29,063 nucleotides of DNA, taken from assembly GCA_049680625.1 (NCBI GenBank), contig JBAUID010000035.1, forward strand, positions 1 to 29,063, written 5' to 3'. Shown here piece after piece: positions 1 through 7,309 of this stretch; within the stretch, counting starts at the first letter, position 1, and the number at the start of each line of letters is the position of its first letter. The notes beneath the pieces were generated by a model, which saw nothing but the letters and a program-made list of their open reading frames with translations, did not search any database and was not told where the DNA came from. This DNA is from JAUIAI01 sp049680625 (GTDB taxonomy: Bacteria > Pseudomonadota > Gammaproteobacteria > Burkholderiales > Burkholderiaceae_E). The position numbers and the translations under genes are program-made.

Positions 1-1269
1 GCCATTTCGAAGCACGACAACCACGGCGTTGGCTGCCAGTGGTGCATCCACCCGCCCCGACACCAGCGGAGACGAATCATTTGTCTGACCATTGTTGGCA
101 ACAACTCCCGGCCCGACCACAATACCCGGCGCCGTCAGTGGGTTTCCGTTTTCGTCGACTGGCGCTGCCTCGTCGCTGACCACCTGGTCAACGGTGACTG
201 ACCGCCCAACAACCGGGCCCAGAATATCAATCGCTGCCGCCGTGGGTGCACTGATGTTACCGGCGGCATCAGTTGCCACCACCTGGACGGGCGAATTAAC
301 GTCAGCCGGCAACCCGTTTGTCGGCACAGTGCCGCTTAGCGGCGACGCAATGCTGAGGTCAACCGCCCAACTGCCGGCGGCATCAGTCGTGGTCTGATAT
401 GACAGCAAGCTACCACTGCCACCGACATTAATCGACAAATTAATAGTCGACCCAGGTTCCGCCGTGCCTGAAATGATTGGACGACTATTCTGAAAAGCCT
501 CGGTCAGGTTCACCGTCGGCGATGCGGGTGGAACGTTATCGACAGGGTCTCCGCCGTTGTTGTCACCGTCGGTTGGGTCTGAGCCAACCACGCCACCACC
601 ATCATCGGTTGGGTCTGAGCCAACCACGCCACTACCATCGTCGGTTGGGTCTGAGCCAACCACGCCACTACCATCATCGGTTGGGTCTGAGCCAACTGCC
701 CCTCCTCCACCGCTACCGCCGGCCGCCAGTGCAAACACGCCCAGACCAACAGCGATGCCACCAATAAGCCCTACCTGCCCGATCCCCTCACCGCCGGCAG
801 CCGGTGCGACTCCCGCCGCACTACCTGTTGACTCTGAAGCAAGCGCGCCGGTAGACGTCTGAGCCGGGGCGTTTGACGTTATCTGAGGCACTGGTGAGGC
901 AGACCCGGTTTGCCAAACCAACACGGTGTCGTCGGCATCCACATTTTCGGGTGGCAGATTCTGATCAGCCGCAAGCTGGCTTTGCGCCCCACCCCCGAGG
1001 GTGTCAAGATCAAGGTAACAAGACCGATAGTCAAATCGACAAATGAAGTAGTAGTCCTGGATAACAATAGTCGTCTTGCCGGCTATCAAGTCGATCACCA
1101 TGTCGTCACCGACTTTGCGCACGGTGGCTGGTATCACAACATCGGGATTCTCCAGATCGACAACCCGATACGTCATTCCCGCAACGGCGGAAATCTTCAG
1201 ACCGCCTGCCTCAACCGCTTGCGACTGAATCGCACCATTGGGCGGGATCACTGTTAACACTAGATTCAT
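1..1269 (-). CDS. BapA-type giant surface adhesin, N-terminal part (3' end beyond window)
   Basis: The frame is open from an ATG at 1269 to the window edge (423 codons seen), so the C-terminus is missing. A GAGGAG ribosome site lies 6 nt upstream of the ATG. Residues 1-75 resemble the BapA prefix-like domain, with a VRKVGDDMVIDL stretch and a TTIVIQDYY stretch. A Ser/Ala/Pro-rich region follows, then a glycine-rich hydrophobic segment at about 163-185. Next come four 12-residue repeats of type VGSDPTDDGSGV (about 192-235). From about 250 there is a bacterial Ig-like unit with GTAEPGSTI and VVATDAAGNIS motifs, and a second seems to begin near the edge. This order is typical of large type I-secreted, repeat-rich biofilm adhesins. 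Membrane retention via the N-terminus is inferred from that family. Repeat number, secretion signal and export genes lie outside the window. Two cysteines near residues 77 and 84 are unusual for such proteins. Confidence 0.82.
   Translation of the reverse strand, partial: MNLVLTVIPPNGAIQSQAVEAGGLKISAVAGMTYRVVDLENPDVVIPATVRKVGDDMVIDLIAGKTTIVIQDYYFICRFDYRSCYLDLDTLGGGAQSQLAADQNLPPENVDADDTVLVWQTGSASPVPQITSNAPAQTSTGALASESTGSAAGVAPAAGGEGIGQVGLIGGIAVGLGVFALAAGGSGGGGAVGSDPTDDGSGVVGSDPTDDGSGVVGSDPTDDGGGVVGSDPTDGDNNGGDPVDNVPPASPTVNLTEAFQNSRPIISGTAEPGSTINLSINVGGSGSLLSYQTTTDAAGSWAVDLSIASPLSGTVPTNGLPADVNSPVQVVATDAAGNISAPTAAAIDILGPVVGRSVTVDQVVSDEAAPVDENGNPLTAPGIVVGPGVVANNGQTNDSSPLVSGRVDAPLAANAVVVVLRNG
571..696. 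repeat. 36-bp tandem repeat, four copies, in adhesin gene
   Basis: The unit begins with ggttgggtctgagccaac at 571, 607, 643 and 679, an exact 36-bp period. The last copy is partial. It encodes VGSDPTDDGSGV-type units on the minus strand and forms a flexible acidic linker between the hydrophobic segment and the first Ig-like domain. The near identity of the copies makes copy-number change by slippage plausible. Confidence 0.9.
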
Positions 1270-1667
1270 TGACTGCTCCTCATGGGTCAGCCCGCACAGA
1301 GGCGAACGGACACAGAAATATTATCGGCTGGCGCTAAACCTTCCGGTGTTCCTTGCAAGCAGTCGGGTTATCCGTTATCCGCGGGTTTAGATCGGTTTAT
1401 GTCAGCAAACACAGGCACCGGACAAGGTCACCAGACATGGCCACCAGCAATGCAACTGGCAAATGTCGTCATATGCACCGAAACATTTGCCGTTACTTAC
1501 GTGAAACATACGGCATCGAACATAGCCCATCAGTATCGGAAATTGTAACGCTTCATCGCGCTCTGATGGGTTTCAAGGGGTTTCGGCACCAGTCGGCTAG
1601 TCGTCGTCGGTCAGCTTAACGCCTACCGGCAACGGAGCAGAAATTTTCGCTGATGCCAATGACCGAT
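1270..1667. promoter_or_regulatory. 398-bp non-coding region upstream of adhesin, with 9-bp dyad
   Basis: No credible gene is seen here; the short open frames lack ribosome sites and family resemblance. It must carry the 3' end of the SDR transcript and the leader or promoter of the adhesin. A perfect inverted repeat, GGCAAATGT at 1458-1466 and ACATTTGCC at 1483-1491 with a 16-nt spacer, lies about 190 bp upstream of the adhesin start. A tandem 7-mer (cggataa twice, minus strand, near 1370-1383) lies closer. An AT-rich GATAAT-like box occurs near 1317-1323 on the minus strand, but no convincing -35 box pairs with it. No intrinsic terminator for the SDR gene was found. Confidence 0.45.
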
Positions 1668-2435
1668 TTAGGGGTCAATCAGGCCAATTTCTTTTTGTAT
1701 CGCGTTGTCACGTAAAGAAACTTCTTCGCCACGATATCGGTCTGCTGCCCCGGTACATAACCAGGCAACCGCCCTGGCTGGCCAGGCAGGGTCGATGTGA
1801 ACCGACGGGTCAAGCTGGCTGACGGGATTCAGCCCCGAGGCTTTAATCAATACCTGCATTTCTGTAGCCACGGTTCCCGGACTCAGACCAAACACCCGAA
1901 CCCCTGCCGCCGCACACTCGAGATGCGTCGATTCGGTCAACATGGCGGCGGCCGCCTTGGCCGCGCAATAGTGGCTCCAACCCTCAAGCGCCCGGTGGGC
2001 AGCACCTGAGCTGATATTGATAATGGTTCCGGCCTGCCTGGCGACGAAAACCGGCAGGGCGGCCCGGATACCGTTATAGACACCCCGGAAATTAATATCA
2101 GCGGCCAGTGCCCAGTCGTGAGGGTCTGAATCGATCAGTCGACCGATCGGCTCAATCACCCCGGCGTTGTTGACCACGATGTCCAGGCCACCAAAATGAC
2201 TGATGCACTGATCAACAGCGGCCTGAACCTGCTGGTAATCAGTCACATCGCAGGCAATTGCCCGGGCACTATGACCATCCTGCCGAATTTGCGCAGCAAT
2301 AGTTTCACATTGACCGACATTGCGGGCCGCGAGCATCACGTGAACGCCCAAGCGGGAGAGTTCGATGGCTGTGCTTGCGCCAATCCCGCGACTGGCACCG
2401 GTTACCAGGGCAACCCTGGACTGTAATTCTTTCAT
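1668..2435 (-). CDS. SDR-family NAD(P)-dependent oxidoreductase
   Basis: This is a classical short-chain dehydrogenase/reductase of 255 residues, the usual family length. The nucleotide-binding TGASRGIG motif is at 12-19 and NNAG at 89-92. The catalytic residues are Ser143, Tyr156 and Lys160 (YCAAK). A PG motif after the active site (SPGTVATEM) is where SDRs bind the cofactor nicotinamide. The ARN segment after beta-2 and the CDV at 62-64 fit a soluble cytoplasmic enzyme. NADP versus NAD preference and substrate cannot be told. The gene starts 15 bp after the second Lin0512 gene, so it is probably the last gene of the run starting at 7109, although no strong ribosome site precedes its ATG. 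FabG-like names would be an over-call. Confidence 0.88.
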   Translation of the reverse strand: MKELQSRVALVTGASRGIGASTAIELSRLGVHVMLAARNVGQCETIAAQIRQDGHSARAIACDVTDYQQVQAAVDQCISHFGGLDIVVNNAGVIEPIGRLIDSDPHDWALAADINFRGVYNGIRAALPVFVARQAGTIINISSGAAHRALEGWSHYCAAKAAAAMLTESTHLECAAAGVRVFGLSPGTVATEMQVLIKASGLNPVSQLDPSVHIDPAWPARAVAWLCTGAADRYRGEEVSLRDNAIQKEIGLIDP

Positions 2436-2450
2436 GATAGGGGCGCCGTT

Positions 2451-2813
2451 TTAGTTGCCGCGAATATGGGACTCAGGAATATCGTAGCGGACCGCTATCG
2501 CCGCTGTCGCAATGACGATGAAGTTGTTTTGTACCGGGTCAGGTACATCGAGACCACCGATGACCGCGTTAACCGTTACCGTGCCGAAAGGCAGGGTTGC
2601 GGCTACAACCTCGGCATTTATCCGAGCCGGCTGTTGAACACCGATGGTTACTTCGATCTGCATTGCATCTCGATCGAGTCCGGTGCTTTTAAACAATACG
2701 ATAGAGCTGTGATGCAGCGCATCTTCGACGGCACGTACCGCAGCCTTCGTGTAATCTTTGCCGTGTAAATCGTTGCCGGTTCCCATCTCCAGGATGATTC
2801 GCTTAAGAGCCAC
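2451..2813 (-). CDS. Lin0512 family protein (second copy)
   Basis: The protein has 120 residues from a GTG start at 2813. This start is preferred because GGAGGT sits 5 nt upstream and the protein then aligns end to end with its neighbour; the longer frame to 3008 only shadows the upstream gene. Motifs shared with the neighbour are E-x-G-x-G-x-D near the N-terminus, the DYTKAA helix, IGV-x-QP in the middle and a VI-A-AA strand near the C-terminus. This pattern matches the Lin0512 family of conserved proteins whose biochemical role I do not know. No signal peptide or membrane segment is present. It overlaps the upstream paralogue by 11 bp, so translation of the two is likely coupled and they may form a mixed oligomer (inference). 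Confidence 0.8.
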   Translation of the reverse strand: MALKRIILEMGTGNDLHGKDYTKAAVRAVEDALHHSSIVLFKSTGLDRDAMQIEVTIGVQQPARINAEVVAATLPFGTVTVNAVIGGLDVPDPVQNNFIVIATAAIAVRYDIPESHIRGN

Positions 2814-3171
2814 TGGCCACCTCCGGCAAGTCGAGGTAAACCACAGCCGCCGCGTTGGCGATAACAGTGGTGTTCTCACCATCGTCACTGGTAATTTCGA
2901 GCCCCCCTTTAACGACCTCGACACTGGACGTGCCGTACGGCAGCTTCGATTGAACAGCGGCACGATCAACTTGATCCGGCTGCGGAACACCAATGAGCAC
3001 TTCGACAATCATATCTTCGCGAGGCACGCCAAAAGCCGGTGCTACCGACAGCGAGTTGTGCCTGAGCGCATCAAGCAGCGCTCGACAAGCCGCTTTGGTG
3101 TAATCGCGCCCCTGGATATCGGTGCCCATACCGATTTCTACTACCATTCGTTTTTTTGTCATAACAGCCAT
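2803..3171 (-). CDS. Lin0512 family protein (first copy)
   Basis: The protein has 122 residues with the Lin0512 family pattern: VVEIGMGTDIQGRDYTKAA at about 10-28, IGVPQPDQVD near the middle, and a glycine pair followed by a VIANAAAVVYLD strand at the end. It is probably cytoplasmic. The start could be the ATG at 3171 or the one at 3162; neither has a strong ribosome site. It begins 39 bp after the end of the Rad50-like ATPase gene and overlaps the next paralogue, so all appear to lie on one transcript. The two copies share close to half their residues by eye, so the duplication is not recent. Function is unknown. Confidence 0.8.
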   Translation of the reverse strand: MAVMTKKRMVVEIGMGTDIQGRDYTKAACRALLDALRHNSLSVAPAFGVPREDMIVEVLIGVPQPDQVDRAAVQSKLPYGTSSVEVVKGGLEITSDDGENTTVIANAAAVVYLDLPEVASGS

Positions 3172-3210
3172 TATGCTTTAAGAAAGTGTGCTCAAAAGTA
3201 CAAGTATGCA

Positions 3211-5976
3211 TCACTGGCCGGCGAAACCCGGGCCCGGCTGGTTCGTGGGCGGCTCTGCAACTGGCAGATTGCGGACGTCCCGCGGGCTCACCCCCATATC
3301 CAGCCAACGCTCTTCATGGCAGGTAAAAAGCAAGATCTGGTGCCGCCTGGCGGCATCAAACAAGATACGCTTCATACTGGCCAGGCGTTCAGCATCTGTA
3401 TGCACTAACCCGTCGTCCAGAATAATCAGCGTCGGCAATCCACTAAGCTGAAGCAAGTCTGCATACGCCAGTCGACTCACCAGGGCCAGTTGCTCCCGGG
3501 TACCAAAACTCTGAGCGTCGAAAGTGCCACTGTCCGCCATTGCTACGCCGTCAGGAAGCAGCTGTCCCGGCGCCAGCTCGGACGTCAGATCGAGGGTCGC
3601 TGACGGGAACAGAAGTCTCAGGTAGTGATCGATATGTTTACGCAATGGTGCCTGCAACTGTTCCGATGCAAATTGCCGCGCCTTCTCAAGGCGGTTAATC
3701 AACAGGTTCAAAGCATTAGCACGCCGCTGAAACTTATCGGCCTGGCGTTGCAGGCGGGTCTGACTGGCAGTCAGTTCTGCCAACTGCTCTTCGGCACCCG
3801 ATGCCCCGGCTTCGCTTAACCGACCTTCGAGAATTCGGCACTGCGCCTCGTTGTCTTCATGGGAACGGCGTACGGCTCGGGCGCTGTGGGTCAGCCGCTC
3901 TATATCCTGACGAAGCATGTCCGTATTGATCTGCTTGCTTTGTTCATCAATGACGAGTAGTTGCTCATCAAGACCAGCAAGTTCTCTGGCTAAATCTTGC
4001 TGGGATTGGGTCTCAGCCTGGATTAGAGTGGCCCTCTCAGACTCGTTAAGCAGCCTCAGTAAGTCATTGAGTTCTTTTTCGGCTGCAGCAAAACCTGCGC
4101 GCCGGGTCGTTAACTCGGATACCGACATATTGCGTAGCTGCTCAGACCGGGTCAGTGCAATCTGGCAGCGTTCGAGCTCGGCTTCAAGATTGGTCAGCGA
4201 GTCCACTTCGTCAATCGGTGATTGTGCGTCCTCCGGATCATCAATCTCCGTCGCAATCAGGGGATTAGGCCGGGAAGGCAAAGCTGACGCACTTGCCTGC
4301 GACGGTAAACCCGATTGCCGTTGTTTAATCGACACCAGAATCGCCTGCTGTTTATCCCGCTGCGCTACCAGATCCGCCAGCCCGCCGGGTGCCACCCGGG
4401 CCAACTGGTCAGTCAGCAACTGAATTTCCTTTTCCTGCTGAATAGCTAACTGCAATTGCTGTTCAAGCTGCACGGCCGACTGAATCTGAAACTGTTGACG
4501 CAGTCTGGTCAGGCGTGCTTGAACTTGCTGTTCATTGTCCGCCTCACCCGCCTCAATCGTCTGACCGGGATGAACTCGAAGCATACCTACCTCGGGTATC
4601 TCGATTTCTGAAACTCTGGTCAGTGTCGTTCGACCATCAGCCTCAATCGGTCGTCCATTGAGCTGCAGCTGTATATCGTCGCGCAGCTGCCATTGTAAAT
4701 GTGTCCCGAGTATTTCACGCCGCGATGTCGCCAGTTGTGCGGACAACTCAAGTTCACGCATCTCATTGACGTCACTAATTTTCACCCCAGTAGCAACACG
4801 CCCACAATTTAAGTCGGTAATGCGGTCCTGCAACTGGCAGGCGTTGGCAATTTGCTGCTCTCTCAGGCTGAGCGCCTGGCTTGCCGCAGAAAATTCTTCG
4901 CCAAGACGACGCAATTGGTCCGCATCGCGGCGGGATTCAACACTACGGCGTACCAGGCGCAGCGCTGATAGTTTTTGCTGGTAATCACGCTCGGCTTGCC
5001 TCGCGCCTTCGTCAGCCTCATCCAGCTCGCTTTTGGCAACTGCAAGCGCCTGTCGCCGAAGATCAACCTGTGACGCCTGGGAAGCCCATCCATTTAGCCG
5101 GCTTTGTATCAATGCGACCTCAGCCATCAGTCGTTGACGATCGACGCTGAGGTTGGTTCTTCGGCTTTCAAGTGCTTCACCTTCGCGCAGATCTCGTTGC
5201 GCTTGTTCGATTTGTTCCTCAAGAATCAGCCAGGGTCTATCCTGACTGAGACGACGTCGCACTTTCTGTAGGGTCGACAATTCGTCGACCATCAACCTAT
5301 ATCGACTACATTGCTCCTGCAACTTAGCAACTTGTTCATCGATTTGGGAAAGCGCCTTGAGGGCTTTGTCGAACGCTCCTTTCGGCTTGTCTGAATTCAC
5401 TGCCAGCAACTCATCACGCTCCGCCTGCAATTGGCTGAGTACAGCATCCCCTTCGCTGCTGGTGATATCACCAATGCTGTGCCCAAGCGCATCTCGAAGA
5501 AAACCGCGGGCACCGGCCAGCGGCATGTCAAGCTCCTGTCCATGGCCTTGTTCAATCCAAAGTAAACCCGGTACTCCGTAGTTATCTGCCCGATTTTTAC
5601 CCTTGGATGCCAATGAAAATCCGAATAAGCGCGCCAGTTCGTTGTCCGCATTCACATTTTCCAGGCGCTGTCCACGATGGGTCAGTACGGCCGACGCAGA
5701 TTTCAAAAACTGCTTACGCAATTGATACTGGCTGCCGTTATGCTCAAAGTGCACCTCGACTGAAGGCTGAGCCGCCGGCTTGCCCCAAGGCAGTAGATCG
5801 GCAACCGCTTTGGTCTGGTATCGTTCCAGAAAAGCAGCCCGCAGCGCCTGGATAATGCTGCTTTTACCCGAACCGTTTGGACCGCTGAATACATTAATCC
5901 CCGGTTCAAAATCTGCAATCCGCACACCGTGAACAAACCGCTTGATTTCACGCGCTTCAAACCAGCTGAGTTTCAT
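3211..5976 (-). CDS. SbcC/Rad50-like SMC-type ATPase without zinc hook
   Basis: The protein has 921 residues. The Walker A GPNGSGKS is at 32-39 and a family-typical LLWIEQGHG stretch is at 138-146. A long Glu/Gln/Arg-rich coiled coil runs over about 205-425, and a second over about 478-800. The C-terminal ATPase half has the signature SFGTREQLALVSRL at 823-836 and Walker B LIILDD at 850-855. The Walker B ends in Asp-Asp where most Rad50/SbcC proteins have Asp-Glu. The apex lacks the CxxC zinc hook; a beta-rich patch at about 425-475 (NGRPIEADG, EIEIPEVGMLRVHPG) sits there instead. The start overlaps the phosphoesterase stop by 4 bp (ATGA), the typical SbcD-SbcC gene arrangement. A DNA-end-processing complex is expected by homology. 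It belongs to a divergent subfamily, so I do not assign sbcC. Confidence 0.85.
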   Translation of the reverse strand: MKLSWFEAREIKRFVHGVRIADFEPGINVFSGPNGSGKSSIIQALRAAFLERYQTKAVADLLPWGKPAAQPSVEVHFEHNGSQYQLRKQFLKSASAVLTHRGQRLENVNADNELARLFGFSLASKGKNRADNYGVPGLLWIEQGHGQELDMPLAGARGFLRDALGHSIGDITSSEGDAVLSQLQAERDELLAVNSDKPKGAFDKALKALSQIDEQVAKLQEQCSRYRLMVDELSTLQKVRRRLSQDRPWLILEEQIEQAQRDLREGEALESRRTNLSVDRQRLMAEVALIQSRLNGWASQASQVDLRRQALAVAKSELDEADEGARQAERDYQQKLSALRLVRRSVESRRDADQLRRLGEEFSAASQALSLREQQIANACQLQDRITDLNCGRVATGVKISDVNEMRELELSAQLATSRREILGTHLQWQLRDDIQLQLNGRPIEADGRTTLTRVSEIEIPEVGMLRVHPGQTIEAGEADNEQQVQARLTRLRQQFQIQSAVQLEQQLQLAIQQEKEIQLLTDQLARVAPGGLADLVAQRDKQQAILVSIKQRQSGLPSQASASALPSRPNPLIATEIDDPEDAQSPIDEVDSLTNLEAELERCQIALTRSEQLRNMSVSELTTRRAGFAAAEKELNDLLRLLNESERATLIQAETQSQQDLARELAGLDEQLLVIDEQSKQINTDMLRQDIERLTHSARAVRRSHEDNEAQCRILEGRLSEAGASGAEEQLAELTASQTRLQRQADKFQRRANALNLLINRLEKARQFASEQLQAPLRKHIDHYLRLLFPSATLDLTSELAPGQLLPDGVAMADSGTFDAQSFGTREQLALVSRLAYADLLQLSGLPTLIILDDGLVHTDAERLASMKRILFDAARRHQILLFTCHEERWLDMGVSPRDVRNLPVAEPPTNQPGPGFAGQ

Positions 5977-7109
5977 CGCGGACCAGCCTCGAAATGGCGC
6001 GATAGCAAAATGTCGGACAACAAGGCCAGCGCTTCGTGAAGAACAGGATCATCATCAATCTTAGTGTTATCGGAGACTTGAGCTCGTAGCTCAGCGAAAA
6101 CGTCACCCAGGTAGCCATCAACCGACAGGTTGGAAATTTCGGATTCCGCCGGAATCAGGCGCAATTGCGTCCGATCAATGCTCAGCGCACCAAGCCTCGC
6201 TTCAGCCTGGGCAATCAACTGATTCAGCGCCTGGGTTTCCGACCAGTCGAGTTGACCGGACAACTTACACCGCACGACGTCGTTGGCGCCAAGTGGCTCC
6301 AGGAAGTCGCTCACCAGACCAATGCCATCTGCGGTGTTTAAGGCTATGAGTCTTCGATGCCAGTCAAACTGACCGATGCGTTGCTCTGTAACCTGCACAG
6401 GTGCGCCGGGTCTGGAAATCGTGATGTCCAGCGCATACCCGGGTCGACGGGTACGGAAACTATCGGCCTCCGGCGTTCCGCAATACCAGGTGTGTGGATC
6501 AACCTGCAACGCACCATGCCAGTCACCCAGTGCAAGATAGTCAAGCCTTGCAGTTTGCGCGCGCTCCGCGGCGATTGGGTTACTGGTGTAAGCCGGGTCC
6601 GGCAGTCTCCCCAGCACACCACCGTGAGCCATTCCAATGCGAACGAGGTTGTCGGCAGTTTGTGCAGTGTCAAACCATTCGGTAAGATCTTCCGCCGTGT
6701 GGCGCTGTGTCAACGGGGCTGGTAACACGGCGAATCCGACATCGCGAAACTCAACTGGCTCTGGGCTATCAAGTAAACGGATATTGTCTTTCAACAGACC
6801 AAATTCCTGCGCCCGGGTCCAGACGCTATTCGATAGGGCAGCGTCATGGTTTCCAGGTATCAAAACCCACAAACCTTTAAAGCCGTTCATCGCCTGGAAG
6901 GTGCGTCGCAGCAACTTATCGGAGACGTTTTGCATGTCAAAGATATCCCCGGCCACCAATACTGCATCAACCGGTAGTTGAACAGCAAGTGCTGCAATTC
7001 GCTGCACAGCAGCCAGCCTGGCTGCAACCAACCTGGCTCCGTCATCGGCCTCAAAGCGTGCAAACTGGCGCCCTATTTGCCAGTCAGCAGTGTGCAAAAA
7101 CCTCGGCAT
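5973..7109 (-). CDS. SbcD/Mre11-like metallophosphoesterase (DNA repair exonuclease family)
   Basis: The protein has 378 residues and is a calcineurin-like phosphoesterase. Metal-site motifs in order are HTADWQIG (Asp9), GDIFD (Asp55), GNHD (Asn87-His88), AHGG (His162) and GDWHG (195-199, His198). Two positions differ from canonical SbcD: Gln11 replaces the His of the DxH motif, and Asp196 replaces the first His of GHxH. As far as I recall these changes are shared by a wider 'HTADWQIG' subfamily and so are not necessarily inactivating. A C-terminal domain of about 180 residues would bind the partner ATPase. It is the first gene of a minus-strand run, with a GGTAGGA ribosome site just before the ATG, and overlaps the ATPase gene by 4 bp. 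A 3'-5' exonuclease/endonuclease working with that ATPase is the expected role. Confidence 0.85.
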   Translation of the reverse strand: MPRFLHTADWQIGRQFARFEADDGARLVAARLAAVQRIAALAVQLPVDAVLVAGDIFDMQNVSDKLLRRTFQAMNGFKGLWVLIPGNHDAALSNSVWTRAQEFGLLKDNIRLLDSPEPVEFRDVGFAVLPAPLTQRHTAEDLTEWFDTAQTADNLVRIGMAHGGVLGRLPDPAYTSNPIAAERAQTARLDYLALGDWHGALQVDPHTWYCGTPEADSFRTRRPGYALDITISRPGAPVQVTEQRIGQFDWHRRLIALNTADGIGLVSDFLEPLGANDVVRCKLSGQLDWSETQALNQLIAQAEARLGALSIDRTQLRLIPAESEISNLSVDGYLGDVFAELRAQVSDNTKIDDDPVLHEALALLSDILLSRHFEAGPR

Positions 7110-7218
7110 ATTCCTACCTTGTTAATGCCTATAGGATAACCGATGCAATCATCGGAACTTAACGCCCCCCACCCGCGACCTTCGTCCAACCGCGTCAGAC
7201 TGATCTCAGACTCGGAAG

Positions 7219-7247
7219 CAAAAAAACACCTCCTGAAAAGGAGGTGT
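7219..7247 (-). terminator. Intrinsic terminator of the GH16 gene
   Basis: An 8-bp perfect stem, ACACCTCC at 7226-7233 and GGAGGTGT at 7240-7247 with a 6-nt loop, is followed on the minus strand by a T-tract (A-run at 7220-7226). It lies about 60 bp beyond the stop of the GH16 gene and is the clearest terminator in the window. Confidence 0.9.
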
Positions 7248-7309
7248 ATTGACAGCTGCCTGAACCCAATGACTTGCTACCAGCACTGACGACAGCAAAG
7301 TAAGCAGAT

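Noticed and set aside
571..696. Regular 36-bp repeats as a CRISPR array
   Set aside because: The repeats are contiguous with no unique spacers and lie in frame inside the adhesin gene.
477..862. Repeat-rich open frames on the plus strand
   Set aside because: They are antisense readings of the adhesin repeats, with no ribosome site and an improbable composition.
1575..1600. Sigma-54-like promoter upstream of the adhesin (TGGTGCC with TTGAAA)
   Set aside because: The spacing between the two elements is too long for a sigma-54 site and the GC element is missing.
2814..3008. N-terminal extension of the second Lin0512 protein
   Set aside because: The extension is the first Lin0512 gene read in another frame; the GTG at 2813 with GGAGGT and the paralogue alignment fix the start.
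3917..4423. 168-residue plus-strand open frame opposite the ATPase gene
   Set aside because: It is a serine-rich antisense shadow of the coiled-coil region, with no ribosome site and no family resemblance.
1668..7109. A known named anti-phage defence system
   Set aside because: SbcCD-like pairs are common repair genes, and no toxin, sensor or mobile-element signature is nearby; a defence role is not supported by sequence alone.
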